A DNA stretch of 64,000 nt, from positions 1 through 64,000 of the forward strand of contig NZ_RJJT01000029.1 in the NCBI RefSeq assembly GCF_003938655.1, read 5' to 3'. Within the stretch, counting starts at the first letter, position 1. Each line of letters opens with the position of its first letter. The notes beneath the pieces were generated by a model. That model was not told the origin of the DNA, ran no database searches, and saw only the letters and a program-made list of their open reading frames with translations. A program made the translations under genes and the position numbers. Shown here one piece after another: positions 44,490 to 54,072 of the stretch. Source of the DNA: Rhizobium pisi. Lineage in GTDB: Bacteria > Pseudomonadota > Alphaproteobacteria > Rhizobiales > Rhizobiaceae.

Positions 44490-45983
44490 CTAGAGGCTTC
44501 CGAGATAACGATCCCAGAAATGATTACGGAAGGTGAGGCCGGGATCCAGCCGGCGCTTGGCCGCTGCAAACTCCCCGGCTCTGGGATAGGCACGTACGAA
44601 CTGATCCGGCCGGGCATGCGGCCGATAAGGCAGATAGTAGCTGCCACCGATATCAAGCACGCGCTCGATCAGCGCCTCGGTCATCCGCTGCATGTCGGCC
44701 TCGCCCCTTACCGTCTTTTCCTGCGAGAAGAGCATCACCGCGGCGACCCGGGCTTCCCCGGCGTAGGCCAGTACGCTGTGTCGATCGGTATCCACATAAC
44801 GCAACGTGATGTTCAGGAGCTGCTGATAGGAAGCCGGAATGACATCGCGGCATGCCGCGACGAAATCGGCAAAGCGCGTCGGCGACACGAAATATTCGTG
44901 CAGGATATCCGTACGGGACGGATCACGATCGTCGAGCGTGATGACGGGTTCGTTCATCAGGCTGTTGCGCGTCGCCTGCCTCGCGATCGGCGGTCCGACG
45001 ACAGCCTCGGTCCACCAGCGGAAATGTTTGGCCGCATCCGAGCCGAGCTGCGCGCGGAAGATTTCGCGCGAGATATGGCTGACAAAACCCGAGCCGGCGG
45101 CCGCGGGTATATTCGTCTGATCCGGGGCGGCGCGATAGGTAATCAGCAGAGCTTCCTCGAAGAAGCGATCGAGAGAAACATCCATGCGGCCATAGGCCAT
45201 GTTGATCGAGCTGTCGCTCTTGAGAATCTCGGCAAAGCGCCGCCCGAGATCCTCGCCGGCAAGATGCTCGAATGTCGGCTGCAGCAGCACGTTCGGCACC
45301 ATATCCAGCTCAAGCTCGGTGATAACCCCGAAAAGGCCATATCCGCCCATGGCATGATTGAAGAGCTCTGTGTTTTCCTTGCGCGAGCAGGTCAGCAGAT
45401 TGCCATCCGCCGTCATCAGCCTGATGGAGCGCACGGTGCTGCCGCAACCGCTGAACGGAACCGGCCAGCCGTGGGCATTGACCGAAAAGGTGCTGGCGAC
45501 CCCGAAGTCGTTGTTGGACTGCATGACGGCGGGCGAAAAACCGATGGCATCGAGCCTCGAAATCACCGTCGACCAGCGCGTGCCGGCGGCGACGCGGTAG
45601 GTCCGGGCCGACGTATCGGCCTCCAGCCAATCCTGATCGAGCGTCAGCGCCGTGCCGTTCTCGACAAGGCTCTGCCCGCCCATCGAATGGCGCGCTGCGC
45701 TGGCGACGAAGGGCCTGTTGGCTTTGACCGCCTCCGAAAGCGCGGTGCGCAACCGGCCGATCATCGCCTCCTGTGGCGGCTCCCTGACGGTCAGATGGGT
45801 GGCGACCCGCGTCGGCGTCAGCTCTCCTGCATCGTTGAGAATGACCGCGCCGTCATCGGCGGGAATTTCCGGTGGAAAGACCGGTCCGGAATCGCTTTCG
45901 GGCTGCAGGAGATAGCCGCCCGCGGCAGCCCCCGCGACGGCCGACATGCCCGCAAGCACCCCTCGCCTTGTCCACTTGCCCAT
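44490..45983 (-). CDS. Tat-exported FAD-binding oxidoreductase, lactone-oxidase-like
   Basis: The 497-residue precursor begins MGKWTRRGVLAGMSAVAG, a twin-arginine signal. The FAD domain is of the GlcD/aldonolactone oxidase type (FVASAARHSMGGQSLVENG, NDFGVASTFSVNAHGW, YGLFGVITELEL). The C-terminal part matches D-arabinono-1,4-lactone-oxidase-like proteins (FGEYR-like DILHEYFVSP and YRPHARPDQFVRAYP). The likely task is oxidation of a sugar lactone or alcohol in the periplasm; the substrate is unknown. The ATG at 45983 is chosen for the Tat signal and GAGGGGGAA upstream. It heads a four-gene operon of membrane proteins. Confidence 0.78.
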   Translation of the reverse strand: MGKWTRRGVLAGMSAVAGAAAGGYLLQPESDSGPVFPPEIPADDGAVILNDAGELTPTRVATHLTVREPPQEAMIGRLRTALSEAVKANRPFVASAARHSMGGQSLVENGTALTLDQDWLEADTSARTYRVAAGTRWSTVISRLDAIGFSPAVMQSNNDFGVASTFSVNAHGWPVPFSGCGSTVRSIRLMTADGNLLTCSRKENTELFNHAMGGYGLFGVITELELDMVPNVLLQPTFEHLAGEDLGRRFAEILKSDSSINMAYGRMDVSLDRFFEEALLITYRAAPDQTNIPAAAGSGFVSHISREIFRAQLGSDAAKHFRWWTEAVVGPPIARQATRNSLMNEPVITLDDRDPSRTDILHEYFVSPTRFADFVAACRDVIPASYQQLLNITLRYVDTDRHSVLAYAGEARVAAVMLFSQEKTVRGEADMQRMTEALIERVLDIGGSYYLPYRPHARPDQFVRAYPRAGEFAAAKRRLDPGLTFRNHFWDRYLGSL

Positions 45984-46027
45984 AACATTCCCCCTCGGAT
46001 GAATCGGCAAGCCCTTCATAGCGCAAT

Positions 46028-46055
46028 AAAAAACCGGGCGGCAGGGGCCGCCCGG
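46028..46055 (-). terminator. Rho-independent terminator of gyrA
   Basis: A 9-base perfect stem CCGGGCGGC/GCCGCCCGG around AGGG, with six A on the exit side (T6 in the minus-strand RNA), lies 22 bases after the gyrA stop. Very clear. Confidence 0.9.
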
Positions 46056-46077
46056 TTCAGAATGAGAATGTGGCGAA

Positions 46078-48876
46078 TTATTCGGCCGACGGCGTTTCGT
46101 CGATTTCGCCAGCGGGAGCCGCGCCTTCGGAAACGGCTGTTTCCTCACCCGCCTCCGCCGTCTCGTCGTCCTCCGGCTCGCTGATGCGCTCGACGGACAC
46201 GACCTTCTCGTCCTTGGCCGTCGAGAAGATGGTGACGCCCTTGGTGGCGCGGCTAGCGATGCGGATGCCGCCGACCGGCACGCGGATCAGCTGGCCGCCA
46301 TCGGAGACGAGCATGATCTGGTCACCGTCATCGACCGGGAAGGCCGCGACCAGTTCGCCGATCTCGCCTGTTTTCGACGTGTCGGTGGCGCGAATGCCCT
46401 TGCCGCCACGGCCGGAGATGCGGAAATCGTAAGAGGATGAACGCTTGCCGAAGCCCTTTTCCGAGACCGTCAGCACGAACTGTTCGCGTGCCTTCAGCTC
46501 TTCATAGCGTTCGTCGGAGAGTTGTCCTTCTTCAACGACTTCTTCTCCAACCAGCGCAATATCTTCTTCGTCAACGCCCGTCGCCCGGCGTTCGACGGCG
46601 GACCGCTTGAGATAGGCAGCACGCTCCCAGGGCTCGGCATCGACATGGCCGACGATCGTCATCGAGATGATGCGATCGCCATCGCCGAGATTGATGCCGC
46701 GCACGCCGATCGAGTTGCGGCCGGCAAAGACGCGAACGTCGTCGACGGAGAAGCGGATGCACTGGCCGAGCGCCGTCGTCAGCAGTACGTCATCATCTTC
46801 CGTGCAGGTCTCGACGGAGAGGATTTCGTCGCCCTCCTCTTCGAGCTTCATGGCGATCTTGCCGTTACGGTTGACCTGGACGAAATCCGACAGCTTGTTG
46901 CGGCGAACCGTGCCGCGCGTCGTCGAGAACATGACGTCGAGATTATCCCAGCTCGCCTCATCCTCAGGCAGGGGCAGGATGGTGGTGATGCGTTCGCCGG
47001 GCTCGAGCGGCAGCATGTTGATCAGAGCCTTGCCGCGCGAGGTCGGCGTGCCGATCGGCAGGCGCCAGACCTTCTCCTTATAGACGATGCCGCGCGAGGA
47101 GAAGAACAGAACAGGCGTATGCGTATTGACTACGAATAGCCGGCTAACAAAATCCTCATCACGCGTAGTCATGCCGGAGCGACCCTTGCCGCCGCGACGC
47201 TGGGCGCGGTAGGTGGTCAAAGGCACGCGCTTGATGTAACCGAGATGCGAGACGGTGACGACCATGTCCTCGCGAGCGATCAGATCCTCGTCGTCCATTT
47301 CGAGGCCGCCATCGACGATCTCGGTGCGGCGCGGCGTACCGAACTCGTCGCGGACGGCGATAAGTTCGTCCTTGACGATGGTCTGTATGCGGACGCGCGA
47401 GGAGAGAATATCGAGGTAATCCTTGATTTCCTCGCCGATTTTGTTGAGTTCGTCGCCAATTTCGTCGCGGCCGAGTGCCGTCAGGCGGGCAAGGCGCAAT
47501 TCGAGGATCGCGCGCGCCTGCTCTTCCGAGAGATTGTAGGTGAGGTCCTCATTGATGCGATGGCGCGGATCGTCGATCAGGCGGATCAGGCTTTCAACAT
47601 CTTCCGCCGGCCAGCGGCGCGTCATCAGCTCTTCGCGGGCTGACTGCGGATCGGGTGCCTGACGGATGACGCGGATGACTTCGTCGATATTGGCGACCGC
47701 GATGGCGAGGCCGACCAAGACGTGGGCGCGGTCACGCGCCTTGCGGAGCAGGAATTTCGTTCTCCGACTAACGACTTCCTCGCGGAAAGAGACGAAAGCG
47801 CGCAGCATGTCGAGCAGCGTCAGCTGCTCCGGCTTGCCGCCGTTCAGCGCCACCATGTTGCAGCCGAAGGAGGTCTGCAGTGGCGTGTAGCGGTAGAGCT
47901 GGTTGAGGATGACCTCGGCATTAGCATCGCGCTTCAGCTCGATTACGACACGATAGCCTTGGCGGTCGGATTCGTCGCGCAGGTCGGAGATGCCCTCGAT
48001 GCGCTTTTCGCGCACCAGTTCGGCCATCTTCTCGATCATCGTCGCCTTGTTCACTTGGTAGGGAATCTCGGTGATGATGATCTGCTCGCGATCGCCGCGC
48101 ATCGGTTCGATGGCGGCGACGCCGCGCATGATGACGGAGCCGCGGCCGGTCTCATAGGCGGAGCGGATGCCGGCGCGGCCGAGGATCTTCGCACCCGTCG
48201 GGAAGTCAGGGCCTGGAATGATCTGCATCAGTTCCGGCAGCTCGATCGCCGGATCGTTGATCAGCGCGATGCAGCCGTCGATGACTTCGGAGAGATTGTG
48301 CGGCGGAATGTTGGTCGCCATGCCGACGGCGATGCCGCCGGCGCCGTTGACGAGCAGGTTCGGGAACTTGGCGGGAACCACGACCGGCTCGGAGAGGGTG
48401 CCGTCGTAGTTGTCGCGGAAGTCGACGGTTTCCTTGTCGAGATCGTCGAGCAGCGAATGGGCGGCCTTCTCCAGGCGGCATTCGGTGTAACGTTCGGCCG
48501 CCGGCGGATCGCCATCGACGGAACCGAAATTGCCCTGACCGTCGATCAGCGGCAGCCTGAGCGACCAAGGCTGCGCCATACGTGCGAGCGCATCATAGAT
48601 CGCGGCATTGCCGTGCGGATGGTATTTACCCATCACGTCACCGGTGACGCGGGCGCATTTGACGTATTTCTTGTTCCAGTCGATGCCGAGCTCGGACATG
48701 CCGTAGAGGATGCGCCGGTGCACGGGCTTCAGGCCGTCGCGCACGTCGGGCAGCGCGCGGCTGACGATGACGCTCATGGCGTAATCGAGATACGACCGCT
48801 GCATTTCCTCCATGATGGAGATGGGCTCGATGCCTGGCGGGAGCTTCCCGCCGCCGGGGGGTGTTTGCTCAGTCAA
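46078..48876 (-). CDS. gyrA: DNA gyrase subunit A
   Basis: The 932-residue subunit cuts and rejoins DNA in the gyrase heterotetramer. The catalytic tyrosine is Tyr130 in AAERYTECRL. The quinolone-resistance region reads HPHGNAAIYDALARM: the position of E. coli Ser83 is Ala91, and Asp95 keeps Asp87. The C-terminal beta-pinwheel includes a GyrA-box-like QRRGGKG at about 553-559, and the last 40 residues form a very acidic tail. The gene is single and ends in a strong terminator. Confidence 0.97.
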   Translation of the reverse strand: MTEQTPPGGGKLPPGIEPISIMEEMQRSYLDYAMSVIVSRALPDVRDGLKPVHRRILYGMSELGIDWNKKYVKCARVTGDVMGKYHPHGNAAIYDALARMAQPWSLRLPLIDGQGNFGSVDGDPPAAERYTECRLEKAAHSLLDDLDKETVDFRDNYDGTLSEPVVVPAKFPNLLVNGAGGIAVGMATNIPPHNLSEVIDGCIALINDPAIELPELMQIIPGPDFPTGAKILGRAGIRSAYETGRGSVIMRGVAAIEPMRGDREQIIITEIPYQVNKATMIEKMAELVREKRIEGISDLRDESDRQGYRVVIELKRDANAEVILNQLYRYTPLQTSFGCNMVALNGGKPEQLTLLDMLRAFVSFREEVVSRRTKFLLRKARDRAHVLVGLAIAVANIDEVIRVIRQAPDPQSAREELMTRRWPAEDVESLIRLIDDPRHRINEDLTYNLSEEQARAILELRLARLTALGRDEIGDELNKIGEEIKDYLDILSSRVRIQTIVKDELIAVRDEFGTPRRTEIVDGGLEMDDEDLIAREDMVVTVSHLGYIKRVPLTTYRAQRRGGKGRSGMTTRDEDFVSRLFVVNTHTPVLFFSSRGIVYKEKVWRLPIGTPTSRGKALINMLPLEPGERITTILPLPEDEASWDNLDVMFSTTRGTVRRNKLSDFVQVNRNGKIAMKLEEEGDEILSVETCTEDDDVLLTTALGQCIRFSVDDVRVFAGRNSIGVRGINLGDGDRIISMTIVGHVDAEPWERAAYLKRSAVERRATGVDEEDIALVGEEVVEEGQLSDERYEELKAREQFVLTVSEKGFGKRSSSYDFRISGRGGKGIRATDTSKTGEIGELVAAFPVDDGDQIMLVSDGGQLIRVPVGGIRIASRATKGVTIFSTAKDEKVVSVERISEPEDDETAEAGEETAVSEGAAPAGEIDETPSAE

Positions 48877-49101
48877 AACAGATCACGATCTCTTCTAGAA
48901 TCACTTGAAGATTTATAGCGGAAAGCCTGTTCCCGCGCCAATTTCACAGCGCGTTTTGAACAGGCTTTTGCGGCTTAAAGAGGGTAAAACACATAAGTTT
49001 CGCGGCCGGATCGGGAATCCGCCGCAGGATATTTGCCAAATCGAAATCCCCGCTTCACAATCATAAAAAACCACGCATCCATATGGGGTTCCGGAGAGAC
49101 G

Positions 49102-49749
49102 ATGGCAAGCGCCGACCAGTTGATCAACGCCTTCACGACGCTTCTCGTCACCATTGATCCGCCGGGGCTCGCGCCGATCTTCCTGGGGCTGACGACGGGC
49201 ATGAGCCGAGCCGAGCGCACACAGGTGGCGCTGCGCGGCTCGACCATCGCCTTGATCATTCTCGCCATCTTCGCGCTGTTCGGCGCAAGCGTGCTCGGCG
49301 TGCTCGGGATTTCGATCGGCGCCTTCCGTATCGCCGGCGGGCTGCTGCTCTTCTGGATCGCTTTCGAGATGGTGTTCGAGAGGCGGCAGGAACGCAAGGA
49401 GAAAGCCACGGAAGCGGCCGTCACCAAGGATCATATCGAGAATATCGCCGTCTTTCCCCTCGCCTTGCCGCTGATTGCAGGCCCCGGTGCAATCTCGGCG
49501 ACGATCCTGCTTGCCGGCACGCTGGCGACATCTGTCGGAAAGGCGCAGCTGATCGGCGTCATTGCCGCCAATCTGTTGCTGACCCTTCTTATGCTGCTCA
49601 TCGCCGAAAGGCTGGACCGTTTCCTCGGCGTCACGGGCCGTGCCATCCTGACGCGGCTTCTCGGCGTCATCCTCGCCGCGCTCGCCGTGCAATTCGTCGT
49701 CGACGGCGCGAAAGCGGCGCTCAATCTGATCAGCGCGACGCCGCACTGA
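49102..49749 (+). CDS. MarC-family integral membrane protein
   Basis: A 215-residue protein with six predicted helices, matching MarC (LINAFTTLLVTIDPPGLAPIFLGLTTG, FPLALPLIAGPGAISATILL). Function is unclear; despite the name it is not an antibiotic-resistance determinant. The start at 49102 has GGAGAG seven bases upstream; a longer frame to 49033 is not needed. The 225-base gap to gyrA holds both promoters. Confidence 0.88.
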   Translation: MASADQLINAFTTLLVTIDPPGLAPIFLGLTTGMSRAERTQVALRGSTIALIILAIFALFGASVLGVLGISIGAFRIAGGLLLFWIAFEMVFERRQERKEKATEAAVTKDHIENIAVFPLALPLIAGPGAISATILLAGTLATSVGKAQLIGVIAANLLLTLLMLLIAERLDRFLGVTGRAILTRLLGVILAALAVQFVVDGAKAALNLISATPH

Positions 49750-49792
49750 AACAGCAGCAAGATCGGGATCCACCCGATCGACATCGTGATCA

Positions 49793-49828
49793 AAGAAAAA
49801 GAGCATGACGTCATCCAAGACATCATGC
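49793..49828 (-). terminator. Terminator of ssb
   Basis: A 10-base stem (GCATGACGTC/GACATCATGC, one G-T pair) at 49803-49828 with an A-rich run on the exit side (T-run CTTTTTCTTT in the minus-strand RNA). It lies 33 bases after the ssb stop. Confidence 0.75.
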
Positions 49829-49860
49829 CCTCAATCTTTCAAACCAGGAAAAGCGGTCGA

Positions 49861-50385
49861 TCAGAACGGGATGTCGTCGTCGAGATCCCGCGAGAAGTTG
49901 CCGCCGCCACCACCGCCGCCGCGGCTCGGCGACGAAGAGGGAGCCGGCGCGCCGTAGTCGTCGCCATAATCGTTGCCGCCGGCACCGCTGCCGCGACCGC
50001 CACCGAAGCCGGAGCTCGCACCGCCGCCCTCGCCGCGACCGTCGAGCATCGTCAGCGTCGAGCTGAAGCCCTGCAGCACGACTTCCGTGCTGTAACGGTC
50101 CTGGCCCTGCTGATCCTGCCACTTGCGGGTCTGCAACTGGCCTTCGATATAGAGCTTGGCGCCCTTCTTTACATATTGCTCAACGACCTTGCAGAGGCCC
50201 TCGTTGAAGACGACGACGGTGTGCCATTCAGTCTTCTCGCGGCGCTCGCCGGAATTTCGGTCGCGCCAGGTTTCCGAGGTCGCGATACGAAGATTGGCGA
50301 TCGGCCGGCCATCCTGAGTGCGGCGGATTTCGGGGTCTGCGCCCACGTTTCCGACCAGAATTACCTTGTTCACGCTACCAGCCAT
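49861..50385 (-). CDS. ssb: Single-stranded DNA-binding protein
   Basis: A 174-residue SSB: an OB-fold (MAGSVNKVILVGNVGADPEIRRTQDG to STEVVLQGF), a long glycine/serine-rich linker and the conserved acidic tip DDDIPF, which binds repair and replication partners. The start at 50385 is chosen for the MAGSVNKV N-terminus. It shares its upstream region with uvrA, and a LexA box lies between, so it is part of the SOS response. A terminator follows. Confidence 0.95.
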   Translation of the reverse strand: MAGSVNKVILVGNVGADPEIRRTQDGRPIANLRIATSETWRDRNSGERREKTEWHTVVVFNEGLCKVVEQYVKKGAKLYIEGQLQTRKWQDQQGQDRYSTEVVLQGFSSTLTMLDGRGEGGGASSGFGGGRGSGAGGNDYGDDYGAPAPSSSPSRGGGGGGGNFSRDLDDDIPF

Positions 50386-50530
50386 GCTTTTCACCCTGCC
50401 TGCCGCCCTGCCCGGCGGCGTTAATCGATCAGCGCACCTTAAACCATAGAGGACCGCCGATGCGCGTAAGCGGTCTTTAATCCACATATTTATCCCATCA
50501 GAAAGCCGCATGCATTCATCAGGAATTTTT

Positions 50531-50545
50531 GTTCTTTATTTGTTC
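50531..50545. promoter_or_regulatory. SOS (LexA) box between ssb and uvrA
   Basis: GTTC at 50531-50534, seven bases, GTTC at 50542-50545: exact alphaproteobacterial LexA consensus GTTC-N7-GTTC. It is 124 bases before the uvrA ATG and 146 bases before the ssb start, so it can repress both. Confidence 0.88.
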
Positions 50546-50668
50546 TAATTTATCCGTATGATCCTGTCAACAGAATCGAAAACCTTGAGCCTTGCGGATA
50601 TTCAGCCTCGACTCGCCGGTCGGCATCACTAAATAAGGGCTGTTATCCAGAAAACCAAAGCAGAGACG

Positions 50669-53590
50669 ATGAGCGAACTGAAGACGATCTCCATCCGCGG
50701 CGCGCGTGAGCACAATCTGAAGAGCATCGATCTCGATCTGCCCCGCAACAAGCTGATCGTCATGACCGGTCTTTCCGGCTCGGGCAAATCCTCGCTTGCC
50801 TTCGACACGATCTATGCCGAGGGCCAGCGGCGCTATGTCGAGAGCCTGTCGGCCTATGCCCGGCAGTTCCTCGAAATGATGCAGAAGCCCGATGTCGACC
50901 AGATCGACGGCCTGTCGCCGGCGATTTCGATCGAGCAGAAGACCACTTCGCGCAATCCGCGCTCGACGGTCGGCACAGTCACCGAGATCTACGACTACAT
51001 GCGCCTGCTTTTTGCCCGTGTCGGCGTTCCCTATTCGCCGGCAACGGGCCTGCCGATCGAGAGCCAGACCGTCAGCCAGATGGTCGACCGCATCCTCGCT
51101 TTCGGTGAAGGCACCCGTCTTTATATCCTCGCGCCGCTCGTGCGGGGGCGCAAGGGCGAATACAAGAAGGAACTGGCGGAGCTCATGAAGAAGGGCTTCC
51201 AACGCGTCAAGGTCGACGGCCAGTTCTATGAGATTGCCGAGGCGCCAACGCTCGACAAGAAATACAAGCATGACATCGACGTGATGGTCGACCGCATCGT
51301 TGTGCGCTCCGATGTCTCGGCACGCCTGGCCGACAGCCTGGAAACCTGCCTGAAGCTCGCCGACGGGCTGGCGGTCGCCGAATTCGCCGACAAACCGTTG
51401 CCGCCGGAGGAGACCTCGGCCGGCGGCTCTGCCAACAAGTCGCTGAACGAGACGCATGAACGCGTGTTGTTTTCGGAGAAATTCGCCTGCCCGGTCTCGG
51501 GCTTCACCATTCCGGAGATCGAGCCCAGGCTCTTCTCCTTCAACAATCCCTTCGGCGCCTGCCCGACCTGCGACGGTCTCGGCGCGCAGCAGAAGATCGA
51601 CCCCGACCTGATCGTGCCCGAGCCCGAGCGCACGTTGCGCGACGGGGCGATCGCGCCCTGGGCCAAGTCGACCTCGCCCTATTACAACCAGACGCTGGAA
51701 GCGCTCGGAAAACATTACGGCTTCAAGCTCGGCACGCGATGGAACGATCTGTCCGACGAGGTAAAAGACGTCATCCTCAAGGGCACCGATGACAAGATCG
51801 AGTTCCACTACGCCGACGGCGCCCGCTCTTATACGACCCACAAGAATTTCGAAGGCATCATCACCAATCTCGAGCGTCGCTGGAAGGAGACGGATTCGGC
51901 CTGGGCACGCGAGGATATCGAGCGGTTCATGTCGGCCGCTCCCTGCCCGGCCTGCAACGGCTATCGCCTGAAGCCGGAAGCGCTCGCCGTGAAGATCAAT
52001 AGGCTGCATATCGGCGAAGTGACGGAGATGTCGATCCGCATCGCGCGCGACTGGTTCGAGGCGCTGCCGGCAAGCTTCAACGCCAAGCAGAACGAAATTG
52101 CCGTCCGGATCCTCAAGGAAATCCGCGACCGTTTGCGCTTCCTCAACGATGTCGGCCTGGAATATCTTAGCCTGTCGCGCAACTCAGGTACCTTGTCGGG
52201 CGGCGAGAGCCAGCGCATCCGTCTTGCCTCGCAAATCGGCTCGGGTCTGACGGGCGTGCTCTACGTACTCGACGAGCCTTCGATCGGCCTACATCAGAGG
52301 GACAATGCCCGGCTGCTCGACACGCTGAAGCACCTGCGTGACATCGGCAATACCGTCATCGTCGTCGAACATGACGAGGATGCGATCCTGACGGCCGACG
52401 ACGTGGTCGATATCGGCCCGGCGGCCGGCATTCACGGCGGTCAGGTCATCGCGCACGGCACGCCGCAGGACATCATGGCCAATCCGAAGTCGCTGACGGG
52501 CAAATACCTCTCCGGCGAACTCGGCGTGCCGGTTCCCGATGAGCGCCGGAAGCCGAAGAAGGGCCGCGAGATCAAGGTGATCGGCGCGCGCGGCAACAAT
52601 CTGAAGAACGTCACGGCATCGATCCCGCTCGGGGTGTTTACGGCGGTGACGGGCGTTTCCGGCGGCGGCAAATCCACCTTCCTGATCGAGACGCTCTATA
52701 AATCGGCGGCAAGGCGCGTCATGGGCGCGCGCGAGAACCCGGCCGATCACGACCGCATCGACGGTTTCGAGCATATCGACAAGGTGATCGACATCGACCA
52801 ATCGCCGATCGGCCGCACGCCGCGCTCGAACCCGGCGACCTATACCGGCGCCTTCACGCCGATCCGCGACTGGTTCGCCGGTCTGCCGGAAGCCAAGGCG
52901 CGCGGCTACCAGCCGGGCCGCTTCTCTTTCAACGTCAAGGGCGGACGCTGCGAGGCCTGCCAAGGCGACGGCGTTATCAAGATCGAGATGCACTTCCTGC
53001 CGGATGTCTACGTCACCTGCGACGTCTGCCACGGCAAGCGCTATAATAGAGAAACGCTCGACGTCACCTTCAAGCAGAAGTCGATCGCCGACGTGCTCGA
53101 CATGACGGTGGAGGAAGGCGTCGATTTCTTCGCGGCGGTGCCTGCCGTGCGCGACAAGCTGCAATCGCTGAAGGATGTCGGCCTCGGCTACATCAAGGTC
53201 GGTCAGCAGGCCAATACGCTTTCGGGCGGCGAAGCGCAGCGCGTCAAGCTCGCCAAGGAGCTGTCGAAACGCTCGACGGGACGCACGCTTTATATTCTCG
53301 ACGAACCGACGACCGGCCTGCATTTCCACGATGTCGCCAAGTTGCTCGAAATGCTGCACGAGCTGGTGAACCAGGGCAATTCCGTGGTGGTTATCGAGCA
53401 CAATCTGGAGGTCATCAAGACGGCTGACTGGATCCTCGACTTCGGGCCCGAAGGCGGCGACGGTGGCGGCGAGATCGTGGCAGTCGGCACGCCGGAGACG
53501 ATCGTCAGGGAGAAGCGTTCCTATACCGGACAGTTCCTGAAGGAATTGCTGGAACGACGGCCGACGAAGAAGGCGGTTGCGGCGGAATGA
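50669..53590 (+). CDS. uvrA: Excinuclease ABC subunit A
   Basis: The 973-residue damage-recognition ATPase of nucleotide excision repair. Both ABC modules are intact: Walker A GLSGSGKSS near residue 35 and GVSGGGKST near residue 663; signatures LSGGESQR and LSGGEAQR. Zinc modules are C-P-T-C-D-G / C-P-A-C-N-G and C-E-A-C-Q-G / C-D-V-C-H-G. The upstream LexA box indicates SOS control. The stop overlaps the GNAT gene start by four bases. Confidence 0.97.
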   Translation: MSELKTISIRGAREHNLKSIDLDLPRNKLIVMTGLSGSGKSSLAFDTIYAEGQRRYVESLSAYARQFLEMMQKPDVDQIDGLSPAISIEQKTTSRNPRSTVGTVTEIYDYMRLLFARVGVPYSPATGLPIESQTVSQMVDRILAFGEGTRLYILAPLVRGRKGEYKKELAELMKKGFQRVKVDGQFYEIAEAPTLDKKYKHDIDVMVDRIVVRSDVSARLADSLETCLKLADGLAVAEFADKPLPPEETSAGGSANKSLNETHERVLFSEKFACPVSGFTIPEIEPRLFSFNNPFGACPTCDGLGAQQKIDPDLIVPEPERTLRDGAIAPWAKSTSPYYNQTLEALGKHYGFKLGTRWNDLSDEVKDVILKGTDDKIEFHYADGARSYTTHKNFEGIITNLERRWKETDSAWAREDIERFMSAAPCPACNGYRLKPEALAVKINRLHIGEVTEMSIRIARDWFEALPASFNAKQNEIAVRILKEIRDRLRFLNDVGLEYLSLSRNSGTLSGGESQRIRLASQIGSGLTGVLYVLDEPSIGLHQRDNARLLDTLKHLRDIGNTVIVVEHDEDAILTADDVVDIGPAAGIHGGQVIAHGTPQDIMANPKSLTGKYLSGELGVPVPDERRKPKKGREIKVIGARGNNLKNVTASIPLGVFTAVTGVSGGGKSTFLIETLYKSAARRVMGARENPADHDRIDGFEHIDKVIDIDQSPIGRTPRSNPATYTGAFTPIRDWFAGLPEAKARGYQPGRFSFNVKGGRCEACQGDGVIKIEMHFLPDVYVTCDVCHGKRYNRETLDVTFKQKSIADVLDMTVEEGVDFFAAVPAVRDKLQSLKDVGLGYIKVGQQANTLSGGEAQRVKLAKELSKRSTGRTLYILDEPTTGLHFHDVAKLLEMLHELVNQGNSVVVIEHNLEVIKTADWILDFGPEGGDGGGEIVAVGTPETIVREKRSYTGQFLKELLERRPTKKAVAAE

Positions 53591-54048
53591 CGATGAGGCC
53601 GGCGTCGCCCGATGATCTGGAAACGATCGCGACGCTGACAACAGCCGCCTATCGGCCCTATACCGAGCTTCTCGGCGCTCCGCCGATACCGGTGACGGAA
53701 GATTATGCGCCGCGGATCGAACGCGGCGAGGTCTGGCTGCGCGAGATTGGCGGTGAAACGGCCGGCCTCGTGGTCGTCGAGCAGCATTCCGATCATCTGA
53801 TGCTGTTCAGCATCGCGGTCTCGCCGGCCTTTCAGGGCGCCGGACATGGGCTCTCGATGCTGCGCTGGCTGGAGGACAGGGCGCGGGAGCGGGCCGTGCC
53901 GGAGATCCGGCTCTATACGAATGCCCTGATTGAACGGAATATCGCGCTCTATCGCGCCTTCGGGTTTCAGGAAACGGGTCGTCGACCGAACCCTTATCGG
54001 CCAGGATGGACGCTCGTCGACATGATGAAAGAGATCAATGCGGCCTGA
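53587..54048 (+). CDS. GNAT-family N-acetyltransferase
   Basis: A 153-residue acetyltransferase. The acetyl-CoA-binding loop is seen in FSIAVSPAFQGAGHGLSMLRWLED, and a typical strand-helix in LYTNALIERNIALYRAFGFQETGR. The substrate is unknown. The ATG overlaps the uvrA stop by four bases; an alternative ATG at 53593 gives two residues fewer. Translation is probably coupled to uvrA. Confidence 0.85.
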   Translation: MTMRPASPDDLETIATLTTAAYRPYTELLGAPPIPVTEDYAPRIERGEVWLREIGGETAGLVVVEQHSDHLMLFSIAVSPAFQGAGHGLSMLRWLEDRARERAVPEIRLYTNALIERNIALYRAFGFQETGRRPNPYRPGWTLVDMMKEINAA

Positions 54049-54072
54049 GCGGCTGCCAATAGGGAGGACGAC

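Noticed and set aside
46084..48900. Long plus-strand frames opposite gyrA, for example 47722-48918
   Set aside because: They are mirror frames with no recognisable domain. GyrA is unmistakable on the minus strand.
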